Below, in pieces: positions 1-7,705 of a DNA stretch of 30,371 bases. Position numbers and translations under genes: made by a program. Location: IMG/VR virus record IMGVR_UViG_3300041585_000191, positions 1-30,371 of that record; one strand, written 5' to 3'. This DNA is from a virus. How positions within the stretch are numbered: position 1 is the stretch's first letter; each line of letters begins with the position of its first letter. A model generated the notes under the pieces. That model searched no databases, was not told the DNA's origin, and saw nothing but the letters and a program-made list of their open reading frames with translations.

Positions 1-561
1 TTATTTTTCGTCTGTTGCTGCAGGTGTGCTTCGATACAGCATCTCGGTTTTGGAAGCACTGCCTGCCGAAGAACCAACCCAATAGCTGACGACGGATGTT
101 GTCATCGCAGCCAAGGACCCCAGAAGCATATTGAGTAACGTTTCGCTTCCAGCCGGAAGTGAGCGCGTCAGCGCCATCAGCATCACGGAGCCAAACGTGG
201 CGAGAACGACTACCGATACGATCGGCGCTGCCCACTGAACGGCACTCTTACTGGATGCAAGTGCCACTGTCTGTGAGCGGGCATTGGCGACATCAGCAAG
301 TTGTGACGCAAGGAGCGTGGCATCGGCGTCGCGCATCGCCTTCTCGCGTCCGGCGGCGATCTCGGCAAGCTTCACACGCAGAGCTGCCGCCGCGTCCGGA
401 TTGGCTGATAGCATTTGCGCCGACACGGCGGCATCGTTTGTCCCAGTTACAGCCTGGATTGCGCTGACCACGGCATCAGCAGTTGCTCGACCGGCGCTGC
501 CAAACAGCCATCTTCCAATTTCAGGAGCAATCGACAGCGCAAGCGGAATGAGTGGCAGCAT
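1..561 (-). CDS. Holin, three-TM GTA-type
   Basis: Probable holin of the '3TM, gene-transfer-release' type, which makes the inner-membrane lesion that frees the endolysin. The 186-residue product has a hydrophobic N-terminus (from MLPLIPLALS), a charged alanine-rich middle, and two strong C-terminal membrane segments at about 110-132 and 140-162. The second ends in YWVGSSAGS, close to the FYFGSS-type ending of this family. I chose the ATG at 561 because AAGG lies nine bases upstream; a TTG at 570 would sit directly against that ribosome site. The gene starts just after the endolysin stop, as expected in a lysis cassette. The window begins exactly at its stop codon. Confidence 0.85.
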   Translation of the reverse strand: MLPLIPLALSIAPEIGRWLFGSAGRATADAVVSAIQAVTGTNDAAVSAQMLSANPDAAAALRVKLAEIAAGREKAMRDADATLLASQLADVANARSQTVALASSKSAVQWAAPIVSVVVLATFGSVMLMALTRSLPAGSETLLNMLLGSLAAMTTSVVSYWVGSSAGSASKTEMLYRSTPAATDEK

Positions 562-562
562 T

Positions 563-1099
563 TCAATCAACCTTCATGTTCATGGATTGATAGGGGAGTT
601 GGCAAAGCCTACGCGCCCACCCAAGGCCAAAGATCCGCCAGGTGGGCAGCGAGGCCATGAATGCGAGGCGCTGTGCCTGGAACTCGGCGCAGATGGCAGC
701 CCCGCCGGAGCGGGACGAGACAGACATAATGGCTGCCCGCGTGGCCGGCCCGAGCTGGCCGTCCGGACTCACGCCAACGGCTGATTGCAGCCAACGGACA
801 GCGTGGCCAACCCCGTTGTTGACGGCAGCATCGAAAACCAAAAGCGCCAGTGGCGGCGGCAGGGTATCGCCGCCCACACGGTTCCAATAGTCGCTACGGT
901 AGATCGAGGCCGCTTCCGCCTGCATCAGGTTGGCAATGTCCAGATCGGGATAAGAAGCGGCCGAGATACCCCAGGCAGTGCCTTTCAGCACGCCATGTCC
1001 CACCGCCCCGCCGGTCCAATTGCCAGGATCAGTTGGCGTGGCATCGAAACCTCCCTCATGGCCGAGCACGATGGTGAAAACCTGCTCGAAGATGGGCAT
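563..1099 (-). CDS. Endolysin, GH108 muramidase
   Basis: Phage peptidoglycan hydrolase of glycosyl hydrolase family 108 (N-acetylmuramidase), 178 residues. The N-terminal HEGGF motif carries the expected catalytic glutamate (E15). It is followed by a TDPGNWTGG turn and a GTAWGIS segment typical of the family. The C-terminal half (about 85-130, ALLVFDAAVNNGVG then SPDGQLGPAT) matches the peptidoglycan-binding region that normally follows GH108. No signal peptide is visible, so export would depend on the neighbouring holin. The start ATG has AGGA seven bases upstream. Family assignment is strong; activity is inferred. Confidence 0.92.
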   Translation of the reverse strand: MPIFEQVFTIVLGHEGGFDATPTDPGNWTGGAVGHGVLKGTAWGISAASYPDLDIANLMQAEAASIYRSDYWNRVGGDTLPPPLALLVFDAAVNNGVGHAVRWLQSAVGVSPDGQLGPATRAAIMSVSSRSGGAAICAEFQAQRLAFMASLPTWRIFGLGWARRLCQLPYQSMNMKVD

Positions 1100-1108
1100 T
1101 GGATTTTC

Positions 1109-1522
1109 CTATTTGCCACTGTGCAGCAGCAGGCGCTCCATCGCGGCAAGAACCGCGCGGACATTGTTGTCGATCGCCAGCAGGCGTTCCTGGACATTGA
1201 GCATCTCCCGGACGGTGGCGTATTTGCGATCTGCCTCGTTGGCGTTCTCGACGATCATGCGCATCAACCCGTCTTCGCGATTGGTATGCGCCAACTGGCA
1301 TTCGCGGATCTTGGCGTCGGCCACCTGTTCCACGCCTGCGATGCGTGCCTGGGTGGCCTGATCGAGGTTATGGATCCGCGCACTGGTCATTGCATCCAGC
1401 GCTGTTACGTTTCTGTCGATTCCATCGATGCGATGAAGCAGGCGCTTGAGTAGAAGGGAAAGAAACGCCAGAACGACAGCGCCAACGACGCTGATGAAGG
1501 GGGCAATATATTCGGGGTTCAA
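1109..1522 (-). CDS. Membrane-anchored coiled-coil protein, possible inner-membrane spanin
   Basis: Predicted product of 137 residues with one N-terminal transmembrane helix (about 6-26) followed by a long charged, heptad-like helix (about 30-130) with few prolines or glycines. It lies directly before the endolysin and holin genes, so an Rz-like i-spanin role is plausible, but I cannot assign a family. The start is a TTG at 1522, preceded six bases upstream by a perfect AGGAGG; no ATG fits. No embedded or overlapping lipoprotein gene (o-spanin) with a lipobox was seen. It could also be a structural or regulatory lysis protein. Confidence 0.7.
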   Translation of the reverse strand: MNPEYIAPFISVVGAVVLAFLSLLLKRLLHRIDGIDRNVTALDAMTSARIHNLDQATQARIAGVEQVADAKIRECQLAHTNREDGLMRMIVENANEADRKYATVREMLNVQERLLAIDNNVRAVLAAMERLLLHSGK

Positions 1523-1543
1523 AACGCGCCTCCTGTTCTGAAA

Positions 1544-1966
1544 TCAGATGCAGATCCTGGCGCTCGCGCGAAACAGCGCGTCGATCTGCGATGTGGAAAG
1601 ATGGCATTGGCTGGCGAGAAGCAGGGCCAATCGACCTCGGCGATCAATGACGGAAGCGTATTCCCAAAGCTCGTTGGCTTCGCTTCCAGCCATCTGAATC
1701 GCGTCCCCCACATCTTGCAGAAGCGAGCGGCCTGGCCTGGCCCCGGGGCCTTGGAGCAAGGCAAGGCGGAGTTGGGCCAGGGTCACACATTGCGGCACCG
1801 TTTCTGCCGTCTCCGCTGGAGTGTAGGACGGCGGCGCCATCCCGCTGAGTGTATGGCGGGCCTGCTCGGCACTGCATGGGCCGATGGCAACCCCATCGGC
1901 TTTCCACATACCGCCGTCGTTTTGGGTAACAAGACGGCCAAAGCAGTCGGTGAAACTTGCCGTCAT
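1544..1966 (-). CDS. Tail-fibre-associated protein, XkdW-like C-terminus
   Basis: Protein of 140 residues downstream of the giant fibre gene, with its ATG overlapping the fibre stop codon (TGATG), so it is translationally coupled. The C-terminal half reads like the XkdW-type region often found at the end of phage tail-fibre loci: a TLAQLRLALLQ helix, a WEYASVIDR motif, then an STSQIDALF helix. The N-terminal half is variable and unassigned. By position it may be a fibre assembly chaperone or a small fibre accessory protein. Similarity to XkdW is my recognition of the motif pattern, not a search result. Confidence 0.6.
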   Translation of the reverse strand: MTASFTDCFGRLVTQNDGGMWKADGVAIGPCSAEQARHTLSGMAPPSYTPAETAETVPQCVTLAQLRLALLQGPGARPGRSLLQDVGDAIQMAGSEANELWEYASVIDRRGRLALLLASQCHLSTSQIDALFRASARICI

Positions 1967-4900
1967 CACAGGCTTCCGCGAACGACGGCCCCGATGGCGC
2001 CAGGGGTTCCTGCCGTGGTGGTCACTGTGACGGCACTGCTGCCGGCGGTTTTGCTGGTGGCGGGAATGGTCGGTGATGACAGCACAAGAAGATGCTGATA
2101 GCCGGAGCCGCCGCCGGCGCCGCCGATGCCGCCTTTGCCGGTGCCCAGGCCATTTCCGCCGTTACCACCGATACCGCCCGACGTGTCGATCGCGTTGGCG
2201 ATGGTGCTTCCAGTGAGCGCTTCGGCGACGATCCCGATAAAGCCGCCGCCACCGCCACCACCACCGCCGCCGCCGCCGGCATTGCCTGCGGCGGCATTTG
2301 CGCCATTGCCACCGTTGCCACCCTTGGCCTGGAAGACGGAGGCATTGGTGTTGCTGCCGCGGGCGATCGTGCGTGCGTTGATCAGCAAGGTGCCGCCGCC
2401 ATAACCGCCACCGCCGCCACCGCCGCCGGCGTTCGTGGCATCCCCGCCCCCGCCGCCGCCGCCGGCACCGCTGAGGCCGCCGGAAATACGGCTACCTGAG
2501 CCGGTGGTGGGATATGACGGAATGGCGGCGCCGAAGAAGAAGCCGCTTTGCAAGACGCCCGAGCCAGTGCTTCCGGCCGCTCCACCGGCTTGGCCGCCAC
2601 TGTTGCCGGCGCCTCCTCCACCAGCGGGACCGGCGTCCCCCCCCCAGGAGTTGATGGTCGAGACTGCCCCACCCGCACCACCTGCCGTGATACCACCTCC
2701 GCCCCCTGCGCTACCGGCCTGGAACGGGATCGGCAAGGCAGTTGCGTTGGCGGCAAAGCTGTTGGTAGTGCTTGAGACACCTGCGGTGCTGCCCGTGGCG
2801 GCATTGCCGTTATAGGTCGTAACGAAGATCGCTCCTGTCTGCGCAGCGGAGATATCAAGCGTGGTATTGATGTAAATACGAAATCCGTTGGCTGCGATGG
2901 CGCTGGTGCCAGACAATGTAAGTGAAGTGTAGTGCATGTCTCGCGTCAGCGTTGTGGTGCCGCTGCTGATCGTCACGGCCCCATCAGCGCCAGTACCGAA
3001 CAGGAGATTGGAGCTGCTCGCAGCGTTGGCGACACGGCTGTCGTTGCCGGATTGGCAGACCCATCGCGTGGATGCCGCTTGATACTGGAAGGCGACCTCG
3101 TTAAAGGCCGCTATGCTTGTGGGGGCGCCCAGAATGGCTTGGCCCGACGAGGGAAGAAAGTTGCACACAGCGACTGCGGTTGTCGATGCAATCAGCAGCC
3201 ATTGCCCGTTGCCCGGGTTTGCCGGCAAGGTGATCGTGCCGAATGCCAACGTGGCGGATGGCGTAAGCTGAAGTGTGGAGACACCGTTCGCAACCGTGAT
3301 CGAAAATCCGGTGGTGGGCGTCTGGATGGTGACGCTGGCATCGGCTAGGCCGCCTGCGAAGCTTGCCAGGCTGGATGCCTTCAGCGTGGTGAAGGCACCC
3401 GCGGCGGTAGTGCTGGTGCCTATTGGCGTTGCGTCGATATTGCCGCCCGCGGCCTGCAACTTGTTGATATACACCGTGCCGGTGCCCTGCGGGTTGATCT
3501 GGATCGAGACGTTGGTGTCCGCTCCGTTCACGCCCAGCACCACGTTCTGGCCACTGCTGCCGCCGGTGATGGACAGCGCGTTGACCGCCGTTGCATTCGG
3601 CACAATTGTCAACGCGTTGGTGCTGCCACCACTACCGGACTGGAAGTTGATCTGGCCAGTGCCGACGCTGCGTATGGTCAAGCCCTGATTGGTTTCACCG
3701 GTGACAGCAAGGATCGCCGGCGTGGCAGCGTTGCCCGGCGTGACGGCCAGCCTGGACAACGCTGCGACGCCAGAATCCTTGATTTGAAGAACCGTGCCAT
3801 TGCTGGTTCCAAGATTGAGCCCGGTGCCATCAGCGGCCGTGGCCGTCGTTGCCTTGATGGTGGTGAAGGCGCCGGTGGCTGGCGTGGAGGCACCAATAGC
3901 CATGTTGTCGATGCTGCCGCCGGTGGCCAAGAGTTTTGCGATTGCAACGCTGCCGGTGCCCTGCGGCGTGAGCTGGATCGAGACGTTGGCATCGGCGCCG
4001 TTGATTCCAAGCAACACGTTCTGGCCGGTGCTGCCGCCAGTGACAGACAGCGCATTCACCGCCGTTGCATTCGGCACAATTGTCAACGCGTTGGTGCTGC
4101 CACCACTACCGGACTGGAAGTTGATCTGGCCAGTGCCGACGCTGCGTATGGTCAAGCCCTGATTGGTTTCACCGGTGACGGCCAGGATCGCCGGCGTGGC
4201 AGCGTTCCCCGGCGTGACGGCCAGCCTGGACAACGCTGCGACGCCAGAATCCTTGATTTGTAGGACTGTGCCATTGCTGGTTCCAAGATTGAGCCCGGTG
4301 CCATCAGCCGCCGTGGCCGTCGTGGCCTTGATGGTGGTGAAGGCGCCGGTGGCTGGCGTGGAGGCGCCGATGGTGATGTTATCGATGCTGCCGCCGGTGG
4401 CCACGAGTTTGGCGACCGCCACGCTGCCAGTGCCCTGTGGCGTGAGCTGGATGGAGACGTTGGCATCGGCGCCGTTGATTCCAAGCACCACGTTCTGGCC
4501 GGTGCTACCGCCGGTGACAGACAGCGCATTCACCGCCGTTGCATTCGGCACGATGGTCAGCGCGTTGGTACTGCCACCACTACCGGACTGGAAGTTGATC
4601 TGGCCGGTGCCGGCGCTGCGGATAATCAAGCCCTGATTGGTTTCGCCGGTGATGGCCAGGATCGCCGGCGTGGCAGCGTTCCCTGGAGTAAGGGCGAGCC
4701 TGGACAGGGCAGCGACGCCAGAATCCTTGATTTGCAGAACGGTGCCGTTGCTGGTGCCAAGATTGAGCCCGGTGCCATCAGCGGCCGTGGCCGTCGTTGC
4801 CTTGATGGTGGTGAAGGTGCCGGTGGCTGGCGTGGAGGCACCGATGGCCATGTTGTCGATGCTGCCGCCAGTGGCCACGAGTTTGGCGATCGCCACGCTG

Positions 4901-7629
4901 CCGGTGCCCTGTGGCGAGAGCTGGATGGAGACGTTGGCATCGGCGCCGTTGATTCCAAGCACCACGTTCTGGCCGGCGCTGCCGCCAGTGACAGACAGCG
5001 CATTCACCGCCGTTGCATTCGGCACGATGGTCAGCGCGTTGGTGCCGCCGCCGCTGCCGGACTGGAAGTTGATCTGGCCGGTGCCGGCGCTGCGGATGTT
5101 CAACCCCTGATTCGTTTCGCCCGTGATTGCGAGAATGGCAGGGGTTCCGGCATTGCCCGGCGTGACGACAAGTTTCGACAGGGCGGCCGAGCCATTGTCT
5201 TTGACCTGGATGACGATGCCATTGCTGGTACCAAGGTTCAGCCCGGTGCTGTCAGTGGCTGACAGCGTTGTTGCGCGCACCGCTCCGGTGCCGGCCGGGC
5301 TGAGCACAAGGTCTTGGTTGGCGTTGCTGCCGCTCGTGGTGATCCTGGCGGTCGATGTGCCGTTGGTCCATGCAATCGCCTGTGCGGTGGCCATGGTCAG
5401 GGCCTGGCCATCCTGAAAGCTGGCAGTGGTGGTGCGCAGACCGTGAAGCCAGGTGAGATTGATCTCGATCGGCGCATAGGGGATCTGCGAGGCGAGACCG
5501 GTGAGATCGCCATTGATATAAATAGCACGGCCAATACCGCCCACAACGCAATTCGGCTCATAGAGCGAGGCGTTGTAGAAGCGGGCTGGGATTCCGGTGC
5601 TGTTCGTTGCGGCGGACTGGCCAAAGAGTTCGGCGAACAGCAGGTTCTTGCCTTCGCCGGATTGGCCAAGGCCGGTGGCTTCAGGTGAATAATTGACGAT
5701 GCCGGTAATCTGTTGAGGCCCTGCGACATTGTTCACTGGGTCGTTGCGATAGGCCTTCCAGCCCATGTCAAGACCACGGTTGACGACGTTGTATTCCTCG
5801 ACGACATGGGTCCAGTTGTGGCTGGTGTCCTGCGGGGTGATGCCGACGGTCCACCTGACCAGTTCGGCGCCCATGTTGGCGCCGGTGACGGCGCTTGGAT
5901 TGTAGATGCCTATCAGGGTCTGGGCGTTGTCGACGCTGTCCGCCCCGCCGGCTTGGCTGAAATACTGAAACTTCGCCGCCTGCGCGCAATGCGGTCCGTT
6001 GTTGTAGACGGTGGTGAGCGGGCCAATCACGCCGGCACTTGGAACCGACCCGGTGAAATTCCACTGAAACGCGCCGTTGCCAGGATTGCCGGCGGTCCAG
6101 GTATTTGAAAATATACTTGGAGCACCGTTTCCGGTGATGGCGACGGTGTTGAAGCGGGCATTGCCTGCCTTGTCGATGCTCGCGACGTCGGTCCATCCAG
6201 AATTGCCGACTGTGACGACCCGCAGCGCCTTGCCGCTGATCGCCACATCCTTGATGAAGATGCCGGTGTTCCACTGGGAGATCCCGGTTTGAGCACCAGT
6301 GGCGTCTGTGCTGGGGCCGCCATTGACGACGATTGCAGCGGTGCTCTGCTGGTTGCCACCAGCGATGATGTTGACGCCGATCTTGCTGTTGGACTGATCC
6401 ACCAGCGGCTGCGCCTGGCCGAAGTTCTCGACGGTTATTTCGGCGCCCAATGCATATGCGTCCGAATATGGCGACACGGTTGCGATGGGGTTGATGGCCC
6501 AGATACGCCCGGATGTTGTGCCCGATTGGGTCTGGGCCTGAAACTCGCCGGCGACAGCATCGCGGAGAATGGCACCGCTGGATGAATCCCCGGTGACGAT
6601 CCGGGCATAGATGGCATTCTTTTCGTAGCTTGTGGGGGAGTTCGTGGCGCCGACGAAGTTGGAGACGAAAAGACTGCTGGAGCCCTGCGGTTCGGCGGAG
6701 AATTTTGCGATGGCAAGGCCGATATTGCCGCTCACACTATCGGTGAGGCCAAGGATCTGGCCTGGGCCCGAGACAGTTGCACCAGCCTGGATCAACCAGC
6801 CATTGCCGCTGATGGTGTAGACTGTGCCTGCGAGATAAAGGTTTCCGGCGGGTATGACGATCAATGCGCCGCCACGGTTCTGGGCTGCCTGCTGTGCGCG
6901 GGCAAGTGCGGGGGTATCGTCTGTCACACCGTCAAGAACGGCACCGAAGTCTCGAACGTTGAGCGTATCCTGGGCGCGGTCAGCCAGGCTGCGCGCCGTG
7001 GTGCTGCCAGTGGACAGCGTGGAGGCCACCGAAAGATCCGTGACGGCGCCTGTTTTACCCGCGACGGATTGCACGGAAAAACTGGACAAGCCAGTGATAT
7101 CGGCGGTTGTCAGCGTGGCGCTACCGCCGGTGACCTGGCCCTTCGCATTCACAGTGACCTTGACGAAGTTTCCAGGTGTGGTGATGGCGGGAAGCACTGT
7201 GACGATAGCGCCGTTGCTGGCGGACGTGTTGGCGCCGACGACATCACCGGTGAACGTGACGGGCTGGAAGAGTTTGGCCTGAACGAAGGCGGTTGTAGCA
7301 ATGGCTGCGCTGTTGTCACCGCCAGCGGGGGTTGGTGCGGTTGGCGATCCGGTGAAGGCGGGTGACGCCAGCGGTGCCACCACCAGGGTATCGGCTGCGA
7401 GAGCGCCATTGTTCAGCTTCAGACCCATGCCGACGCCAACTGGTTCGGGAGGACCAGGATTGGTGCTGACGCGGCCAAGCAATGCGCCCTGGGCGAGGGT
7501 CAGTTTGGGCTGCAGGCCATTGTGAAGCGTTGTGATGGAGGCAGTGCGCGACACGCCGGACTGGTCGAGCATAACCTTGTCGGCGTCGTGGACGACGGGT
7601 GCTTCGGGTAGTTGGGGAAGGCTGGGCAT
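1966..7629 (-). CDS. Giant tail fibre with pectate-lyase-like domain, tandem repeats and Gly-rich tip
   Basis: Predicted receptor-binding fibre of 1887 residues. Domains in order: an N-terminal attachment module (1-80, LPQLPEAP...GLQP...LLGR) shared with the preceding spike; a collar-like beta region (about 90-220); a pectate-lyase-like segment beginning NVRDFGAVLDGVTDDT near residue 226; a long beta-rich region; four 158-residue tandem repeats (about 790-1420); and a glycine-rich tip (about 1590-1880) with GGGGGGG runs. I chose the ATG at 7629 because GGGGAG lies seven bases upstream; the open frame continues to 7815, but that part overlaps the end of the previous gene in another frame. Such fibres bind surface glycans or proteins. 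Its great length fits a side or long tail fibre. Confidence 0.85.
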   Translation of the reverse strand: MPSLPQLPEAPVVHDADKVMLDQSGVSRTASITTLHNGLQPKLTLAQGALLGRVSTNPGPPEPVGVGMGLKLNNGALAADTLVVAPLASPAFTGSPTAPTPAGGDNSAAIATTAFVQAKLFQPVTFTGDVVGANTSASNGAIVTVLPAITTPGNFVKVTVNAKGQVTGGSATLTTADITGLSSFSVQSVAGKTGAVTDLSVASTLSTGSTTARSLADRAQDTLNVRDFGAVLDGVTDDTPALARAQQAAQNRGGALIVIPAGNLYLAGTVYTISGNGWLIQAGATVSGPGQILGLTDSVSGNIGLAIAKFSAEPQGSSSLFVSNFVGATNSPTSYEKNAIYARIVTGDSSSGAILRDAVAGEFQAQTQSGTTSGRIWAINPIATVSPYSDAYALGAEITVENFGQAQPLVDQSNSKIGVNIIAGGNQQSTAAIVVNGGPSTDATGAQTGISQWNTGIFIKDVAISGKALRVVTVGNSGWTDVASIDKAGNARFNTVAITGNGAPSIFSNTWTAGNPGNGAFQWNFTGSVPSAGVIGPLTTVYNNGPHCAQAAKFQYFSQAGGADSVDNAQTLIGIYNPSAVTGANMGAELVRWTVGITPQDTSHNWTHVVEEYNVVNRGLDMGWKAYRNDPVNNVAGPQQITGIVNYSPEATGLGQSGEGKNLLFAELFGQSAATNSTGIPARFYNASLYEPNCVVGGIGRAIYINGDLTGLASQIPYAPIEINLTWLHGLRTTTASFQDGQALTMATAQAIAWTNGTSTARITTSGSNANQDLVLSPAGTGAVRATTLSATDSTGLNLGTSNGIVIQVKDNGSAALSKLVVTPGNAGTPAILAITGETNQGLNIRSAGTGQINFQSGSGGGTNALTIVPNATAVNALSVTGGSAGQNVVLGINGADANVSIQLSPQGTGSVAIAKLVATGGSIDNMAIGASTPATGTFTTIKATTATAADGTGLNLGTSNGTVLQIKDSGVAALSRLALTPGNAATPAILAITGETNQGLIIRSAGTGQINFQSGSGGSTNALTIVPNATAVNALSVTGGSTGQNVVLGINGADANVSIQLTPQGTGSVAVAKLVATGGSIDNITIGASTPATGAFTTIKATTATAADGTGLNLGTSNGTVLQIKDSGVAALSRLAVTPGNAATPAILAVTGETNQGLTIRSVGTGQINFQSGSGGSTNALTIVPNATAVNALSVTGGSTGQNVLLGINGADANVSIQLTPQGTGSVAIAKLLATGGSIDNMAIGASTPATGAFTTIKATTATAADGTGLNLGTSNGTVLQIKDSGVAALSRLAVTPGNAATPAILAVTGETNQGLTIRSVGTGQINFQSGSGGSTNALTIVPNATAVNALSITGGSSGQNVVLGVNGADTNVSIQINPQGTGTVYINKLQAAGGNIDATPIGTSTTAAGAFTTLKASSLASFAGGLADASVTIQTPTTGFSITVANGVSTLQLTPSATLAFGTITLPANPGNGQWLLIASTTAVAVCNFLPSSGQAILGAPTSIAAFNEVAFQYQAASTRWVCQSGNDSRVANAASSSNLLFGTGADGAVTISSGTTTLTRDMHYTSLTLSGTSAIAANGFRIYINTTLDISAAQTGAIFVTTYNGNAATGSTAGVSSTTNSFAANATALPIPFQAGSAGGGGGITAGGAGGAVSTINSWGGDAGPAGGGGAGNSGGQAGGAAGSTGSGVLQSGFFFGAAIPSYPTTGSGSRISGGLSGAGGGGGGGDATNAGGGGGGGGYGGGTLLINARTIARGSNTNASVFQAKGGNGGNGANAAAGNAGGGGGGGGGGGGFIGIVAEALTGSTIANAIDTSGGIGGNGGNGLGTGKGGIGGAGGGSGYQHLLVLSSPTIPATSKTAGSSAVTVTTTAGTPGAIGAVVRGSL
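2637..2645 (-). repeat. G9 homopolymer inside the fibre gene
   Basis: Nine consecutive C on the plus strand, that is G9 in the coding sense, reading Trp-Gly-Gly-Asp near residue 1661 of the giant fibre. It lies at the start of the glycine-rich tip. Tracts of this kind can slip during replication and shift the frame. Confidence 0.9.
3367..5262 (-). repeat. Four tandem 474-bp repeats (158-aa units) in the fibre gene
   Basis: Four head-to-tail units with an exact 474-base period, roughly 4789-5262, 4315-4788, 3841-4314 and 3367-3840. The marker TGLNLGTSNG recurs in each unit, as do SGSGG-TNALTIVPNATAVNALS and NVSIQ--PQGTGSV; the GASTPATGAFTT marker is degenerate in the last unit. The inner units are nearly identical at the DNA level; for example 3598-3720 and 4072-4194 match almost base for base. 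The outermost units have drifted (for example NMAIGAS becomes ATPIGTS). The units are in frame, so gain or loss of one would change fibre length by 158 residues without breaking the gene. Confidence 0.95.
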
Positions 7630-7705
7630 GCATGTACTCCCCGCCCCGTTTTCGGGGGTTGGTGATCGAAATGACTTGGCCGGATGGATGTTTGCTGCTG
7701 GCAGG

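Noticed and set aside
2092-2858. Several long plus- and minus-strand frames across the glycine-rich part of the giant fibre
   Set aside because: They are proline/alanine- or arginine-rich shadows of GGN-rich codons, lack ribosome sites, and lie wholly inside the fibre gene.
3275-5110. Repeated plus-strand frames of about 140-160 residues spaced 474 bases apart
   Set aside because: They are antisense copies produced by the tandem repeat; their spacing follows the repeat and they have no ribosome sites.
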